64,000 nt of DNA, taken from the NCBI GenBank assembly GCA_019918135.1, contig WBZZ01004788.1, positions 98,501 through 162,500 of the forward strand. The letters run 5' to 3'. Source of the DNA: Paulinella micropora. Taxonomy: Eukaryota; Cercozoa; Imbricatea; Euglyphida; Paulinellidae. The position numbers and the translations under genes were made by a program. This document shows positions 20,837-30,606 of the stretch, in pieces. The notes below the pieces were generated by a model. That model was not told the origin of the DNA and made no database searches. It saw only the letters and a list, made by a program, of their open reading frames with translations. Positions within the stretch are counted from its first letter, which is position 1; each line of letters opens with the position of its first letter.

Positions 20837-22339
20837 CTATTGTTTAACTTGCAAACCGGGCCTGGCCTGCTTGAGCCGATGCAACATCTCTTCAGAATCT
20901 GGCGGAATTCCGTACTCGCTGAACGTAACCTTCTGCAACGCTCGGCAATGCCTCAGCTCGGCAATGTCTTCATTGAAACAGCACCAATTAAATTCTAGTT
21001 CTTGCAGCCTATGACACTGCTTTAACTCGGAGAGAATCGAGTTGGTTATGAGGTATAACCTTAACACTAGCCGTTGTAGGCTCTTGCAGCCTGCGAGTCC
21101 CGTAGGTAAGCTCCTAAATATATTTGTACTGATTGGAATTCCACAGCGCGACAGTTTCAAAGCGCGAAGCGAGCGAAACGCATGCAGTACACTGAGGTCT
21201 GCAAATAGATTGGCCTGTCCCAAACGCAGTTCTTGGAGCGCGGGGCAGCGCTGCAATTTAGCCAAGCCCCGCAGGGTGATGCCTTTACACTCTGACAGGC
21301 ACAGGGCCTGCAGGCCCTGCAAGCCGACTATTTCGTCAAGCAGCTCATCCGAAAAGTCACGGTCAAGAGCTAGCCTGAGCTGTGTGAGGTTTTTATTAAG
21401 CGCCCTTATTTCAGGTGCTGAGAGGGGCCCAAAGTCTAACAAGTCCAGCTCCTGTAGCTTCGCAAGCGAAGGCAGTTGCTGAAGGACGCTCGTAGGTAAT
21501 TTGCGCAATGTCAGCCCCGTGATTTGCAGGTTCTGCAGGCCGGAGCCATTGATTTGGCCGCAAGAGGCTAGGCAGAGTTTCTTGAGTTTAGACATCGAGC
21601 ATGGGTGTGCCAGCCCTCTGTCTATAATCTGATCACACTGGTGAAGCGCCAGGTTCTCTAATTGCTGCAGCCCCTGCAAAGCCTGGAGGTTTTCGTCGTG
21701 GACGCTTTGGCGCGAAATCACGAGTGACTGGAGAGTCCGGGTGTGCCGGCTGTCACGCAGAGACAGGCAGATGTTGGTGCTGCCTCTTGCCACTAGGTTG
21801 TGGATGCAACCAAACTCGTTCAGGGCCTTATTTTCTTGCCACAATCGATCAGAGTTCCATTCGCCCTCCAAGATCAAGGTTTCTACCATAACTCTGTCTA
21901 GGGAATACCCCTGGTAGTCCGACCAGCGTTGGCGGTCTTGGTAGTAGGGCTGTTCTAGCACCAACTGTTGTAAAGGCCATTCAGCTTTGAGGCAGCCGCG
22001 AGTAAAGAACCTGAGTACTCTCTGGTGCTGCTCGTTTGAGAACAAAAACACTGGCTGCTCGTAGTTTCCCCAGAAGGCAGGCCCCTGGACTAAAGCCAAG
22101 GAATCTCGGCACGCGAGAGCGAACCTGCCAACTTTCTCTGCGCCTGCCAGGTCTCTCACCAGCGGCCAGAGATTGTCGGGCAGTTTTAACAGCCAGCAAG
22201 ACTGCTCGACGGCGGGCTCGTTTGGTTTGGTTTTTTGGTGTGGCCTGGTCTGTGCTGCAGGGAGGCGCGGCGATAGAGGGGGGATCCCGCGAGTGGGTCG
22301 TGTTGAACTCCTCAGAGTCATGGCCAGAAAATAACTCAT
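20837..22339 (-). CDS. F-box / leucine-rich repeat protein
   Basis: The 500-residue product has a basic N-terminus, an F-box-like segment at about 46-95 (EQSCWLLKLPDNLWPLVRDL, with FALACRDSLALV) and about a dozen LRRs from about residue 200 to the end, e.g. LQALCLSECKGITLRGLAKL and LENLALHQCDQIIDRGLAH, of the Cys-containing type. It would act as the substrate-recognition subunit of an SCF-type ubiquitin ligase (family inference). The start is the first ATG in an unbroken frame. The gene is intact. Fragments of it or of a close relative lie at 19408-19495 and 42592-42705, so the family has duplicated and decayed locally. RepB array DNA begins about 40 bp upstream of its start. Confidence 0.9.
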   Translation of the reverse strand: MSYFLAMTLRSSTRPTRGIPPLSPRLPAAQTRPHQKTKPNEPAVEQSCWLLKLPDNLWPLVRDLAGAEKVGRFALACRDSLALVQGPAFWGNYEQPVFLFSNEQHQRVLRFFTRGCLKAEWPLQQLVLEQPYYQDRQRWSDYQGYSLDRVMVETLILEGEWNSDRLWQENKALNEFGCIHNLVARGSTNICLSLRDSRHTRTLQSLVISRQSVHDENLQALQGLQQLENLALHQCDQIIDRGLAHPCSMSKLKKLCLASCGQINGSGLQNLQITGLTLRKLPTSVLQQLPSLAKLQELDLLDFGPLSAPEIRALNKNLTQLRLALDRDFSDELLDEIVGLQGLQALCLSECKGITLRGLAKLQRCPALQELRLGQANLFADLSVLHAFRSLRALKLSRCGIPISTNIFRSLPTGLAGCKSLQRLVLRLYLITNSILSELKQCHRLQELEFNWCCFNEDIAELRHCRALQKVTFSEYGIPPDSEEMLHRLKQARPGLQVKQ

Positions 22340-22374
22340 TTCCCTTTTTGTTTCTGCGTCTACAGTTCCTTGCT

Positions 22375-25300
22375 TATAAGTTTGATGGACCGGCGGTGGT
22401 CAATGTACCAGGTGGACAAGGGCTCACGAACTCGACGGCGTCCTGTCCGTGCCATGGCTCGGCCACCGTGCGCAAAATCTGCGGAAATATGAAAAATATG
22501 AAATCAGGAAAAAAAACTTTTTTTTGCTCGACAACCAAAGAAACAGACCGGGGAAGAGGGAAGAGGGAAGGGGAAGGCAAAGGGAAGGGAGGGAGAGAAA
22601 GAGGGGGGAAGAAGTGGCAGGGGTGTGCCCCCCTCCCGTCCCCTCCCGTCCCGCTGTTCCCCTTGTCCTCTGCTAACCCCCCCCCCTCTCTCTCCCCCCT
22701 TGTTTTTGCGTGCAAACGCATTCCAAATTTTTTTTCTCACTTGTCATATTTTTCATATTTCCGCAGATCTTGCGCACCGCGCTCTAGCACGGCTCTGTGG
22801 CGGATGGATCGCTGGTGGTCGCTGTGCCAGCTGGAACAAGGGCCTCATGACTCCCGACGGCGCCCTGTCCGTGCCATGGAACAAGCACGAATTGTCTTTC
22901 TCTCTCCCCCACCACAACCCCCCCCCCCGTCTGAGAGCAGGGAGTGGGAGAGGAAAGGGGACAGAGTGCGCCAAGAAAGTGCAAATTTTTTATTAAAGCT
23001 GGATGGTCTTACACTTGGCGCTGAGAACTAGGAGAGAGAGAGAGAGAGAGGGACAAGCCCTGCTCTGAGCCGATGTCCAAGCCGGTTCCCGATTCTTAGC
23101 AGACGGTGAGCCTCCACTGCGCCAATAAAGTGCGAAAAAACAAGTTTGTTTTAAATTAAAACTCGACAAAGTTTTACACTTGACACTGAGAACAGGGGGG
23201 GCGGGCGAGGAAGGGGGAGGGCAGGGGCGCGCTAAAAAATTTACAATTAAAAAATTCCTGGCAAAGTTTTGGCACTGAGAACTAGGAGAGGGGGGGGAAG
23301 GAGGCAGGGGAGGGGACAAGCACGATATGTCTATGCATCTCCCCCCTGTCAGGGAGCGGGAGGAGGGAGCGCGCCAAGAAGTTGTAAATCACGCTGAGTT
23401 AAAGCTCGACAAAGTCTTACACTTGGCACTGGGGCAAGGGGAGAGGGGGCTTAGTTGAGGCGTTTCATGTATTTTTCTGTAGTTTCTGCGCCCCTCCTCC
23501 TGCTCCTTGAGGTGGACAAGGGCCTCACGACCCTGACGGCGTCATGTCGGAAGCCATGGCTCGGCCACCGTGCGCAAGGTCAGAAAAATATGCAAAACAT
23601 GAAATCAGGAAAAAAAAATTTTGCCCGACAACCAAAGGACGAGCGAGGGGGAGGCAAAGAGGAGGGCGAAAGAGGAAGGGGAGGAGGGAAGGGGAGGGGG
23701 TGCTCCCCACCCCCCGTTCTGCCCTCTTTCCCTCGTCCCCTGTCACACCCCATCGCCCCTTGTTTGCGCATGCAAACGCATCGAATTTTTTTTTCTACTT
23801 TGCATATTTTTCATATTTCCGCAGATCTTGTGCACAGTGCTCCAGCGCAGCCCTGCGGCGGATGGATGAGCGGTGGTCACTGTACCAGGTAGACAAGGGC
23901 CTCACAACCCCGACGGCGTCATGTCGGAGCCATGGCTCGGCCACCGTGCACAAAGTCAGAAAAATATGAAAAATATGAAATCAGGAAAAAAAATGTTTTG
24001 CCCGACAACAAAAAAAAAACAGACGGGCAACGGGAATGGGGAGGGAGAAAGAGGAAGGGGAGGAGGGAAGGGGAGGGGTGTGCTCCTCCCCCCCGTTCCC
24101 CCCTCTTTCCCTTGTCCCCTGTTACCTCCCTCATCCCTTGTTTGCGCGTGCAAACGCATCCCAAAATTTTTTTCTTCTACTTTTCATATTTCATGTTTCC
24201 GCAGATCTTGCGCACCTTGCTCCAGCACGATCCTGCGGCGGATGGATGGGTGGTGGTTGCTGTGCCAGATGGACAAGGGCCTCACGACTCCCGATGGCGG
24301 CGCCCTATCATGGAAGAAGCACGAATTGTCTTTCTCTCCCCCCACACCCCCTCGTCTGAGAGCAGGGAGTGGGAGAGGAAAGGGGCAGAGAGAGAGGGCG
24401 CCAAGAAAGTGCGCAATTTTTTTATTAAAGCTCGACGGTCTTACACTTGACACTGAAAACTAGGAGTGGGACTGCGAAGGGGGAGGGGCAGAGGGCGCGT
24501 TAAGAATGTACAAAAAAATTAATAAAAAAAAATTATTGACAAACTTTTAATCTTGGCACTGAGAACTAGGAGAGAGAGGGACAAGCCCTGCTCTGAGCTG
24601 ATGTCCAAGCCGGTGCCCGATTCGTAGCAGACGGTAAGCCTCCACTGCGCCAATAAAGTGCAAAAAAAAGTTTTGTTTTAAATTAAAACTCGACAAAGTT
24701 TTACACTTGACACTGCGAACTAGGAGAGGGGGCCACGAAGGAGACAGGGAAGGGCGCAAGCACGGTATGTTTATGCATAATCCCCCCTGTCAGGGAGCGG
24801 GGAGGGGGAGGGAGCGCGCCAAGAAGTTGTAAATCACGCTGAGTTAAAGCTCGACAAAGTCTTACACTTGGCACTGGGGCAGGGGGAAGAGGGGGCTTAG
24901 TTGAGGCGTTTCATGTATTTTTTGTAGCTTCTGCGCCCCTCCCTCCCCCTGCTCCTTGAGGTGGACAAGGGCCTCACAACCCCGACGGCGTCATGTCGGA
25001 GCCATGGCTCGGCCACCGTGCGCAAGGTCAGAAAAATATGAAAAATATAAAATCAGGAGAAAAAAAATTTTTTTTTGCCCGACAACCAAAGGACGGGCGA
25101 GGGGGGAGGCAAAGAGGAGGAAGAAAGAGGAAGGGAAGGAGGGAAGGGGAGGGGGGTGCTCCCCCCCCGTTCCCCCATCTTCTCTTTGTCCCTGTTTACC
25201 CCCCTCGCGCCTTGTTTGCGCGTGCAAACGCATCCCAAAAAAAAATCTTTTTCTACTTTTCATATTTTTCATATTTCCGCAGATTTTGCGCACAGTGCTC

Positions 25301-27045
25301 CAGCGCAGCCCTGCGGCGGATGGGTGGGCGGTGATCAATATACAAGGTGGACAAGGGCCTCACAACCCCGACGGCGTCATGTCGGAGCTATGGCTCGGCC
25401 ACCGTGCACAAAGTCAGAAAAATATGAAAAACATGAAATCAGGAAAAAAAGATTTTTTGCTCGACAACCAAAGAAGCAGACGTGCAAGGGGAAGGGGGGA
25501 GGCAAAGAGGAGGGAGAAAATGGAAGGGGAGGAGGGAAGGGAGGGGGGTGCTCCCCCCCGTTCCCCCCCTCTTCCCCTTGTCCCTGTTACCTCCCTTGCC
25601 CCTTGTTTGCGCGTGCAAACGCATCCCAAAAATTCTTTTTTCTACTTTTCATATTTTTCATATTTCCGCAGATCTTGCACACAGTGCTCCAGAGCAGCCC
25701 TGTGGCAGATTAATGGGCGGTGGTCAATGTACCAGATGGACAAGGGTCCTCACGACCCTGACGGTGCCCTGTCCGTGCCATGGAAGAAGCACGAATTGTC
25801 TTTCTCTCCCCCCACACCCTCTCGTCTGAGAGCAGGGAGTGGGAGAGGGAAAGGGGCAGAGAGGGCGCCAAGAAAGTGCGAAATTTTTTTTCATTAAAGC
25901 TCGACAAGGTCTTACACTTGACACTGAAAACTAGGAGAGGGGGAGGAAGGAGGCAGGGGAGGGGGCAAGCACGATATATCTATGCATATTCCCCCCTGTC
26001 AGAGAGCGCGCAAAGAAGTTCTAAAATCTTTTGTTAAAACTCGACAAAGTCTTATACTTGGCACTGGGGCAAGGGGAAGAGGGGGCTTAGTTGAGGCGTT
26101 TCATGTATTTTTTGTAGTTTCTGCGCCCCTCCCTCCCCCTGCTCCTTGAGGTGGACAAGGGCCTCACGAGTCCGAAGGCGTCATGTCGGAGCCATGGCTC
26201 GGCCACTGTGCGCAAGGTCAGAAAAATATGAAAAATATGAAATCAGGAAAAAAAATTTTTTTTGCCCGACAACCAAAGAAACAGATAAGCGAGGGGGAAG
26301 GGGAGGGGGCAAAGAGGAGGGAGAAAGAAGAAGAGGAGGGAAGGGGAGGGGGGGGGGTGCTCCTCCCCCCCGTTCCCCCCTCTTCCCCTTGTCCCGGTTA
26401 CCCCCCGTCGCCTCTTGTTTGCGCGTGCAAACGCATCCAAAATTTTTTTTTTCTAATTTTCATATTTTTCATATTTCCGCAGATCTTGCGCACAGTGATC
26501 CAGCGCAGCCCTGCGGCGGATGGATGGGCGGTGGTCACTGTACCAGGTGGACAAGCCCCTCACAACCCCGACGGCGTCATGTCGGAGCCATGGCTCGGCC
26601 ACCGTGCGCAAGGTCGGAAAAATATGAAAAATATGAAATCAGGAAAAAAAAGTTTTTTTTGCTCAACAACCAAAGGACGGGCGAGGGGAAGGGGGGAGGC
26701 AAAGGGGAGGGAGAAAGAGGAAGGGGAGGAGGGAAGGGGGGGGGTGCTCCCCCCCCTCCCACGTTGCCCCTCTTCCCCTTGTCCCCTGTTTCCCCCCCCC
26801 CCCCCCGTCGCCCCTTGTTTGCGCGTGCAAACGCATCCAAAAAAATTTTTTTTTCTACTTTTCATATTTTTCATATTTCCACAGATCTCTGCGCACCGTG
26901 CTCCAGTGCATCTCTGCGGCGAATGGGTGGGCGGTGGTCAATGTACCAGGTGGACAAGGGCCTCACAACCCGACGGCGCCCTGTTAGAGCCATGGCTCGG
27001 CCATCGTGCGCAAGATCTGCGGAAATATGAAAAATATGAAAAGAG
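22375..27045. repeat. RepB tandem array with RepC and RepD
   Basis: At least nine RepB units are present: right arms (GTGCGCAAGGTCAGAAAAAT type) at about 22470, 23570, 23950, 25020, 25410, 26210, 26605 and 27010, and left arms (CATATTTCCGCAGATCTTGC type) at about 22755, 23810, 24185, 25265, 25660, 26470 and 26870. Between them lie a G-rich/C-rich spacer and CTTGTTTGCGCGTGCAAACG. RepC is inserted at about 22970-23035, 23105-23200, 23360-23435, 24400-24470, 24650-24720, 24815-24880, 25865-25935 and 26015-26065. RepD is at about 23445-23510, 24895-24955 and 26085-26145. No gene is present; ORFs of 300 codons reading through the array are artefacts. Confidence 0.9.
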
Positions 27046-27217
27046 GAAAGAATTGAAAAGCGAAAGAAAAAAAAGGTGGGTGGAGGGGCCAGGGCAGCAA
27101 AACGAGCTCCTCTTCCCCCGTGCGGGCCGGCTTCCCCCCTCCTCTCCCCCATTTTTTTTACCCCTCCCTCACCTTTTTTTATTATTATTTTTGTTTCTTT
27201 TGCTAGCCAAACGGCAC

Positions 27218-28585
27218 ATGAAGAAGCCGGCGCGGGCGAGAAAGCGCCAGAAAACAACGCCTGCGCTACACGCGCCGCCGCCGGCGGACGTGGTCAGGCT
27301 GCTGCTTTCGTTTCTGCCGCACATCGAGCTGTTCCGCCTGCGGGGTGTGTCGCGCAGAGGTCTGTGGGGCTCGGCCCTCTGGTGGCCGCGGGAACTGCTG
27401 CTGCCCTGCCTTCCACCAGCGCGAGCGTTGCTCGCGCTGCAGGAGCGCGGCACAGTGATTGCCGACGCGGTCGTGGACACCACGGCGTTCGAGCGTTCTG
27501 GGAACCTCGCGCAATGCGCTGACTGCCTGCACGGCGCCCGGTCGCTGCGCGTGGTGTCGTGGAGCAGGTCGGCGCGCGACGACGACGTCAGGGCCCTGGC
27601 CGGACTCACTAGCCTGGAGCAGCTGTCGTTCGAGTACTGCCGGGGATTTTCCACTGCAGTTTTGTCGCCGCTAGCCGCGCTAATCCGGCTGCGCCGAGTT
27701 CGCTTCTTCAACTGTGGCTGGCTGCCCTTTCTGGGCTGGCTCGCGCAGCTACCGGCGCTAGCAGGACTCGACCTGGCAGGCTCGTACCACGAACACGGCG
27801 AGCTCGACGCTCTGCTGCGGCTGCTGCCGCGGTTGCGCACGTTGACGCTGCCAGACTACCAGAGTGAATTTTGTCCCGAGGGGCTGGCGCAGCTCTCCGA
27901 GCTCAAGAGCCTGCGGTTTCCTTCGACACACTCCGTGTGCCGGACAGTGCTGCCCGTGCTGGGGCGCTTGGTGCGCCTTCAAAGTCTGAGCATCCAGTAC
28001 TGTGCGATCGAGGCTCGGGACGTGGCGGACATGCTAGAATGCCTGGCGCGCTTGCCGGAGCTGCGGTTTCTAGCCTGGCACGACACCTTCGGCATGCTCG
28101 ACGACAGGTTGTCTGCAGACATCAGCGTCAGGCTGCGCGTCGAGAGCCTGACGCTCTGTAACGCGGCGCTGCGCTCTTCGAGCTTTTTCCTCTGCTTTCC
28201 TAAGCTGCGTGTGCTGACCTTGACCAAGGCGTTATTCTTGGCGGAAATAGATCACGTGGTGGCCACGGCCGAGAGTGTCTTTCTGTCTGACTGCCTCTGC
28301 TTGTCCCCGCTGCGGTTCGGCGCCGCGCCCAAACTACAGACGCTAAAGATCACCGACTGCGCGTCTGAACTGGACCTGGGGGGAATGGGCCCCTCGCCCC
28401 GCCTGCGCGCGCTGGAGTTGGAGCGCGTAGACAGTGTTTCAAACTTGTTTGCCCTAGCGGGCTGCCCGGGGCTGGCGCGCCTGAGCTTGAGGGAGGTCCC
28501 GCTCGACGAGCAGAACCTTCGGGACCTGCAGCTTTTGGGTGAAAAAAAGGGCATTGCGTGCGAAATTCCAGGCGCGCCCTTGTAG
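27218..28585 (+). CDS. F-box-like / leucine-rich repeat protein
   Basis: The open frame extends far upstream through RepB, but the gene proper starts at ATG 27218 (MKKPARARKRQKTTPALHAP), just after TTTGTTTCTTTTGCTAG, an acceptor-like site. It gives 455 residues: a basic N-terminus, an F-box-like helix set at about 24-60 (PADVVRLLLSFLPHIELFRL) and LRRs to the end (LEQLSFEYCRGFSTAVLSPL, LRALELERVDSVSNLFALAG). Codon use is markedly GC-rich compared with the repeat DNA before it. It is the fourth LRR gene of the window and intact. Its role is probably substrate recognition for host ubiquitin ligase (inference). Confidence 0.88.
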   Translation: MKKPARARKRQKTTPALHAPPPADVVRLLLSFLPHIELFRLRGVSRRGLWGSALWWPRELLLPCLPPARALLALQERGTVIADAVVDTTAFERSGNLAQCADCLHGARSLRVVSWSRSARDDDVRALAGLTSLEQLSFEYCRGFSTAVLSPLAALIRLRRVRFFNCGWLPFLGWLAQLPALAGLDLAGSYHEHGELDALLRLLPRLRTLTLPDYQSEFCPEGLAQLSELKSLRFPSTHSVCRTVLPVLGRLVRLQSLSIQYCAIEARDVADMLECLARLPELRFLAWHDTFGMLDDRLSADISVRLRVESLTLCNAALRSSSFFLCFPKLRVLTLTKALFLAEIDHVVATAESVFLSDCLCLSPLRFGAAPKLQTLKITDCASELDLGGMGPSPRLRALELERVDSVSNLFALAGCPGLARLSLREVPLDEQNLRDLQLLGEKKGIACEIPGAPL

Positions 28586-28739
28586 CTGTGCTATCCATCC
28601 CGCGCAGCCGCCGCCTCCGCAAAACACTTGAACGCTTTGTTTCTGTGCTTGGAAACTCCTCTGCCTGTATAGTAGCGGAGCCCCAGGCTGAATTGCGCGG
28701 CTCGATCCTTAGAGTCAGCCATAATTATATCTTCTGCAC

Positions 28740-29000
28740 CACTACCCCTCCCCCTCCCAAAGAACAGGGGAAGGGCCTGGGGGAGGGAGGGGGGAGAGCG
28801 CAGAAGCTACCAAAAAAATGAAACGCCTCAGCTAAGCACCCCCCCCCCCCAAATGCAGGGCGCCCTCTCCCCCTTTCTCCCTTGTCGGGAAGCAAAGGTG
28901 AGTGAAAGAGAGAGAGAGAGGGGGGGGGGGGGGGAAGAAGGGGGCGCCCACTCCCCCTCCCCCCCTCTTCCTCTCTCCCCCTCCCCCCTCTGCACGTCCC
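28740..29000. repeat. RepD fragment and G/C-run spacer
   Basis: An inverted RepD fragment (GAAGCTACCAAAAAAATGAA) lies at about 28770-28835. A C run, a GAGAGAGAGAGAG tract, a run of 18 G and pyrimidine tracts follow. From 28586 to 28740 I see nothing recognisable. The tract lies directly before the 29067 gene. Confidence 0.65.
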
Positions 29001-29066
29001 TTCCCCCCAGCCTCCGGCCCGCACAAGCAGGCTGGTCTATGTAACGAAGCAGGACAAAAAAAAGGA

Positions 29067-29816
29067 ATGTCCAAAGCGGAGTGCGGGTTAATCATAGCAT
29101 TTGTGGTGTTTTGGGTGATTGTGGTACCAGTATTAGTAGTGTTTATAGGGGAGCCGGTAAAATCTGATTCGTGAGACCAAGTGCAGTGTGATCTCAACTT
29201 CTCGAATTCCAATCTAACCCGCTTGGTGGGTTCAGCCTTGTTGTATGACGAGAGATCTCGCCAGTGTCTGAGCGTGGTGCCGGCCCCGGAGAGTAACGAG
29301 TCAGAACCTGCCTGGCTAGGGCTGCGAATGCAGGAATGCAGCACCGCCGATGCTACACTGCAAACCTTTGGACTTTTCAACGTCTCGAATTTCAGTAGCT
29401 GCGTCATGTCCCAAAAGCCGTCATTTAAGCAGGACGAACTCTTTGACGACATGATCTACTTGTATCTGCTTTTGTACAATCATCATGCAAGTGTGAATAA
29501 GTACGGGCTTGCGCCAGGCGCACCCGACGGACCCACCGACTGCGGGGGGTGCCTGGTGATGAAGCAAATCAACGACTCAAACGCAACCCATCCAGCTCTT
29601 GGCTGGTGGATCGCCTACGAAGAACGCGACGATTCCTCAATCTACGGCAAATGCATTCTGGTGCAACATCCCATTGCCCAGGGGATGAAGTACACATATG
29701 CCAACATATATAACAACGAGATCCGGGTGAGCAACCTTTCTTCCCCTGACAAAGCGCCGACCAAGGCCACTTTCCGGTTGCTGGACCCCGACGGCCCCTT
29801 GCCCTTTGTGCCCTAA
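29067..29816 (+). pseudogene. Membrane-anchored glycoprotein interrupted by in-frame TGA
   Basis: The frame starts at ATG 29067 with MSKAECGLIIAFVVFWVIVV, a single N-terminal membrane anchor, and runs to GEPVKSDS. There a TGA (29172-29174) interrupts it. The same frame continues uninterrupted from 29175 (DQVQCDLNFSNSNLTRLVG) to the TAA at 29816. The C-terminal ~210 residues have several N-glycosylation sequons (NLT, NVS, NFS, NDS, NAT, NLS) and paired Cys (DCGGC), typical of an extracellular domain of a type II membrane protein. The downstream part has only a GTG at its own start. The anchor and ectodomain therefore belong together, and the TGA is a lesion, a readthrough site or a base error. 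A CCCTTCCCCCCAG acceptor-like site precedes the ATG. No family is recognised. Confidence 0.7.
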
Positions 29817-29856
29817 TAACAATCGAGCTTGCCCTCACACAAAAACAAAATTGCTA

Positions 29857-30020
29857 TTTTAATTAAAACTCGACAAAGTCTTACACTTGACACTGAGAAA
29901 AGGGGAGGGGCTTAGTGGAGGCGTTTGCCACCCAAAGCCGCGCTCATGCGCTACTAAGGGTACAAGGCTCTAAATTGCCCCCCAAGGAGGAGCGCTCTCC
30001 ACAGAGCTCCGGATATCGTT
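29857..30020. repeat. RepC copy as 3' flank, then RepF fragment
   Basis: TATTTTAATTAAAACTCGAC and AAAGTCTTACACTTGACACT (RepC) begin 40 bp after the stop of the glycoprotein gene. A fragment at about 29928-29985 (CACCCAAAGCCGCGCTC, AGGCTCTAAATTGCC) is the reverse complement of one end of RepF at 36.55 kb. From 30020 to 30600 there is only AT-rich sequence, a G run at about 30350-30360 and no gene that I can support. Confidence 0.75.
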
Positions 30021-30606
30021 TTCTTCTGCAGTCTCGTTCCCCGCTTGAATATGTCTTTCTATAAAGAATTTTGTGGTTTTATAAAATCTACGCTTTAAGA
30101 CAGCCACTGTGTCGTTGGAATCTTACCTTTCCACACGGCAGCAGCTCGTGCAAGACCGACAAGGACTAGAACTAGCAAGAGACAGTCTGTTGTTTTTTCC
30201 ACGCTATTAAAAAGCTTAGGCATGATTTATGTTTTAAAAAAAAAAAGTTCAATAAAAGTCTGACAAAGTCAATGTGCTTTGGCACACTAAATGCCCCAAC
30301 GAGCGGATTTTGTCTCGAGGTGGTATGTGGTAGAAAAAAGGCAGAGGAGGGGGGGGGGAGGTTCGCCCTCATCGTCGCTCAGCGTGACATGCAGAAAAAC
30401 TACGAGGATGGCACTGAGCCCATGCCGGGCGCCCCCTCCCCCCTTTCTTCTCCCGCTCCCCGTTCTTAGATAGGAAGGCGCTCTTTCCCCCCTCTCTTGA
30501 AGACTCCCTGCTAGGGGCTGGGGGGGCATTTTTGGTGAGGTAAGATAAATTGCCCTTCACCGAAAACCGCCAAGAAAGGAAAGGCCTTGGCAAGGCAAAA
30601 GTAAAG

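Noticed and set aside
24956..27030. Long ORFs of about 300 codons (Lys/Gly/Pro-rich) through the RepB array
   Set aside because: Their sequence is a direct translation of repeat units and purine/pyrimidine tracts, and equivalent ORFs occur in other frames of the same repeats.
22375..27045. CRISPR array
   Set aside because: The repeat units are about 165-190 bp with conserved spacers, not 25-40 bp repeats with unique spacers, and no cas genes are present.
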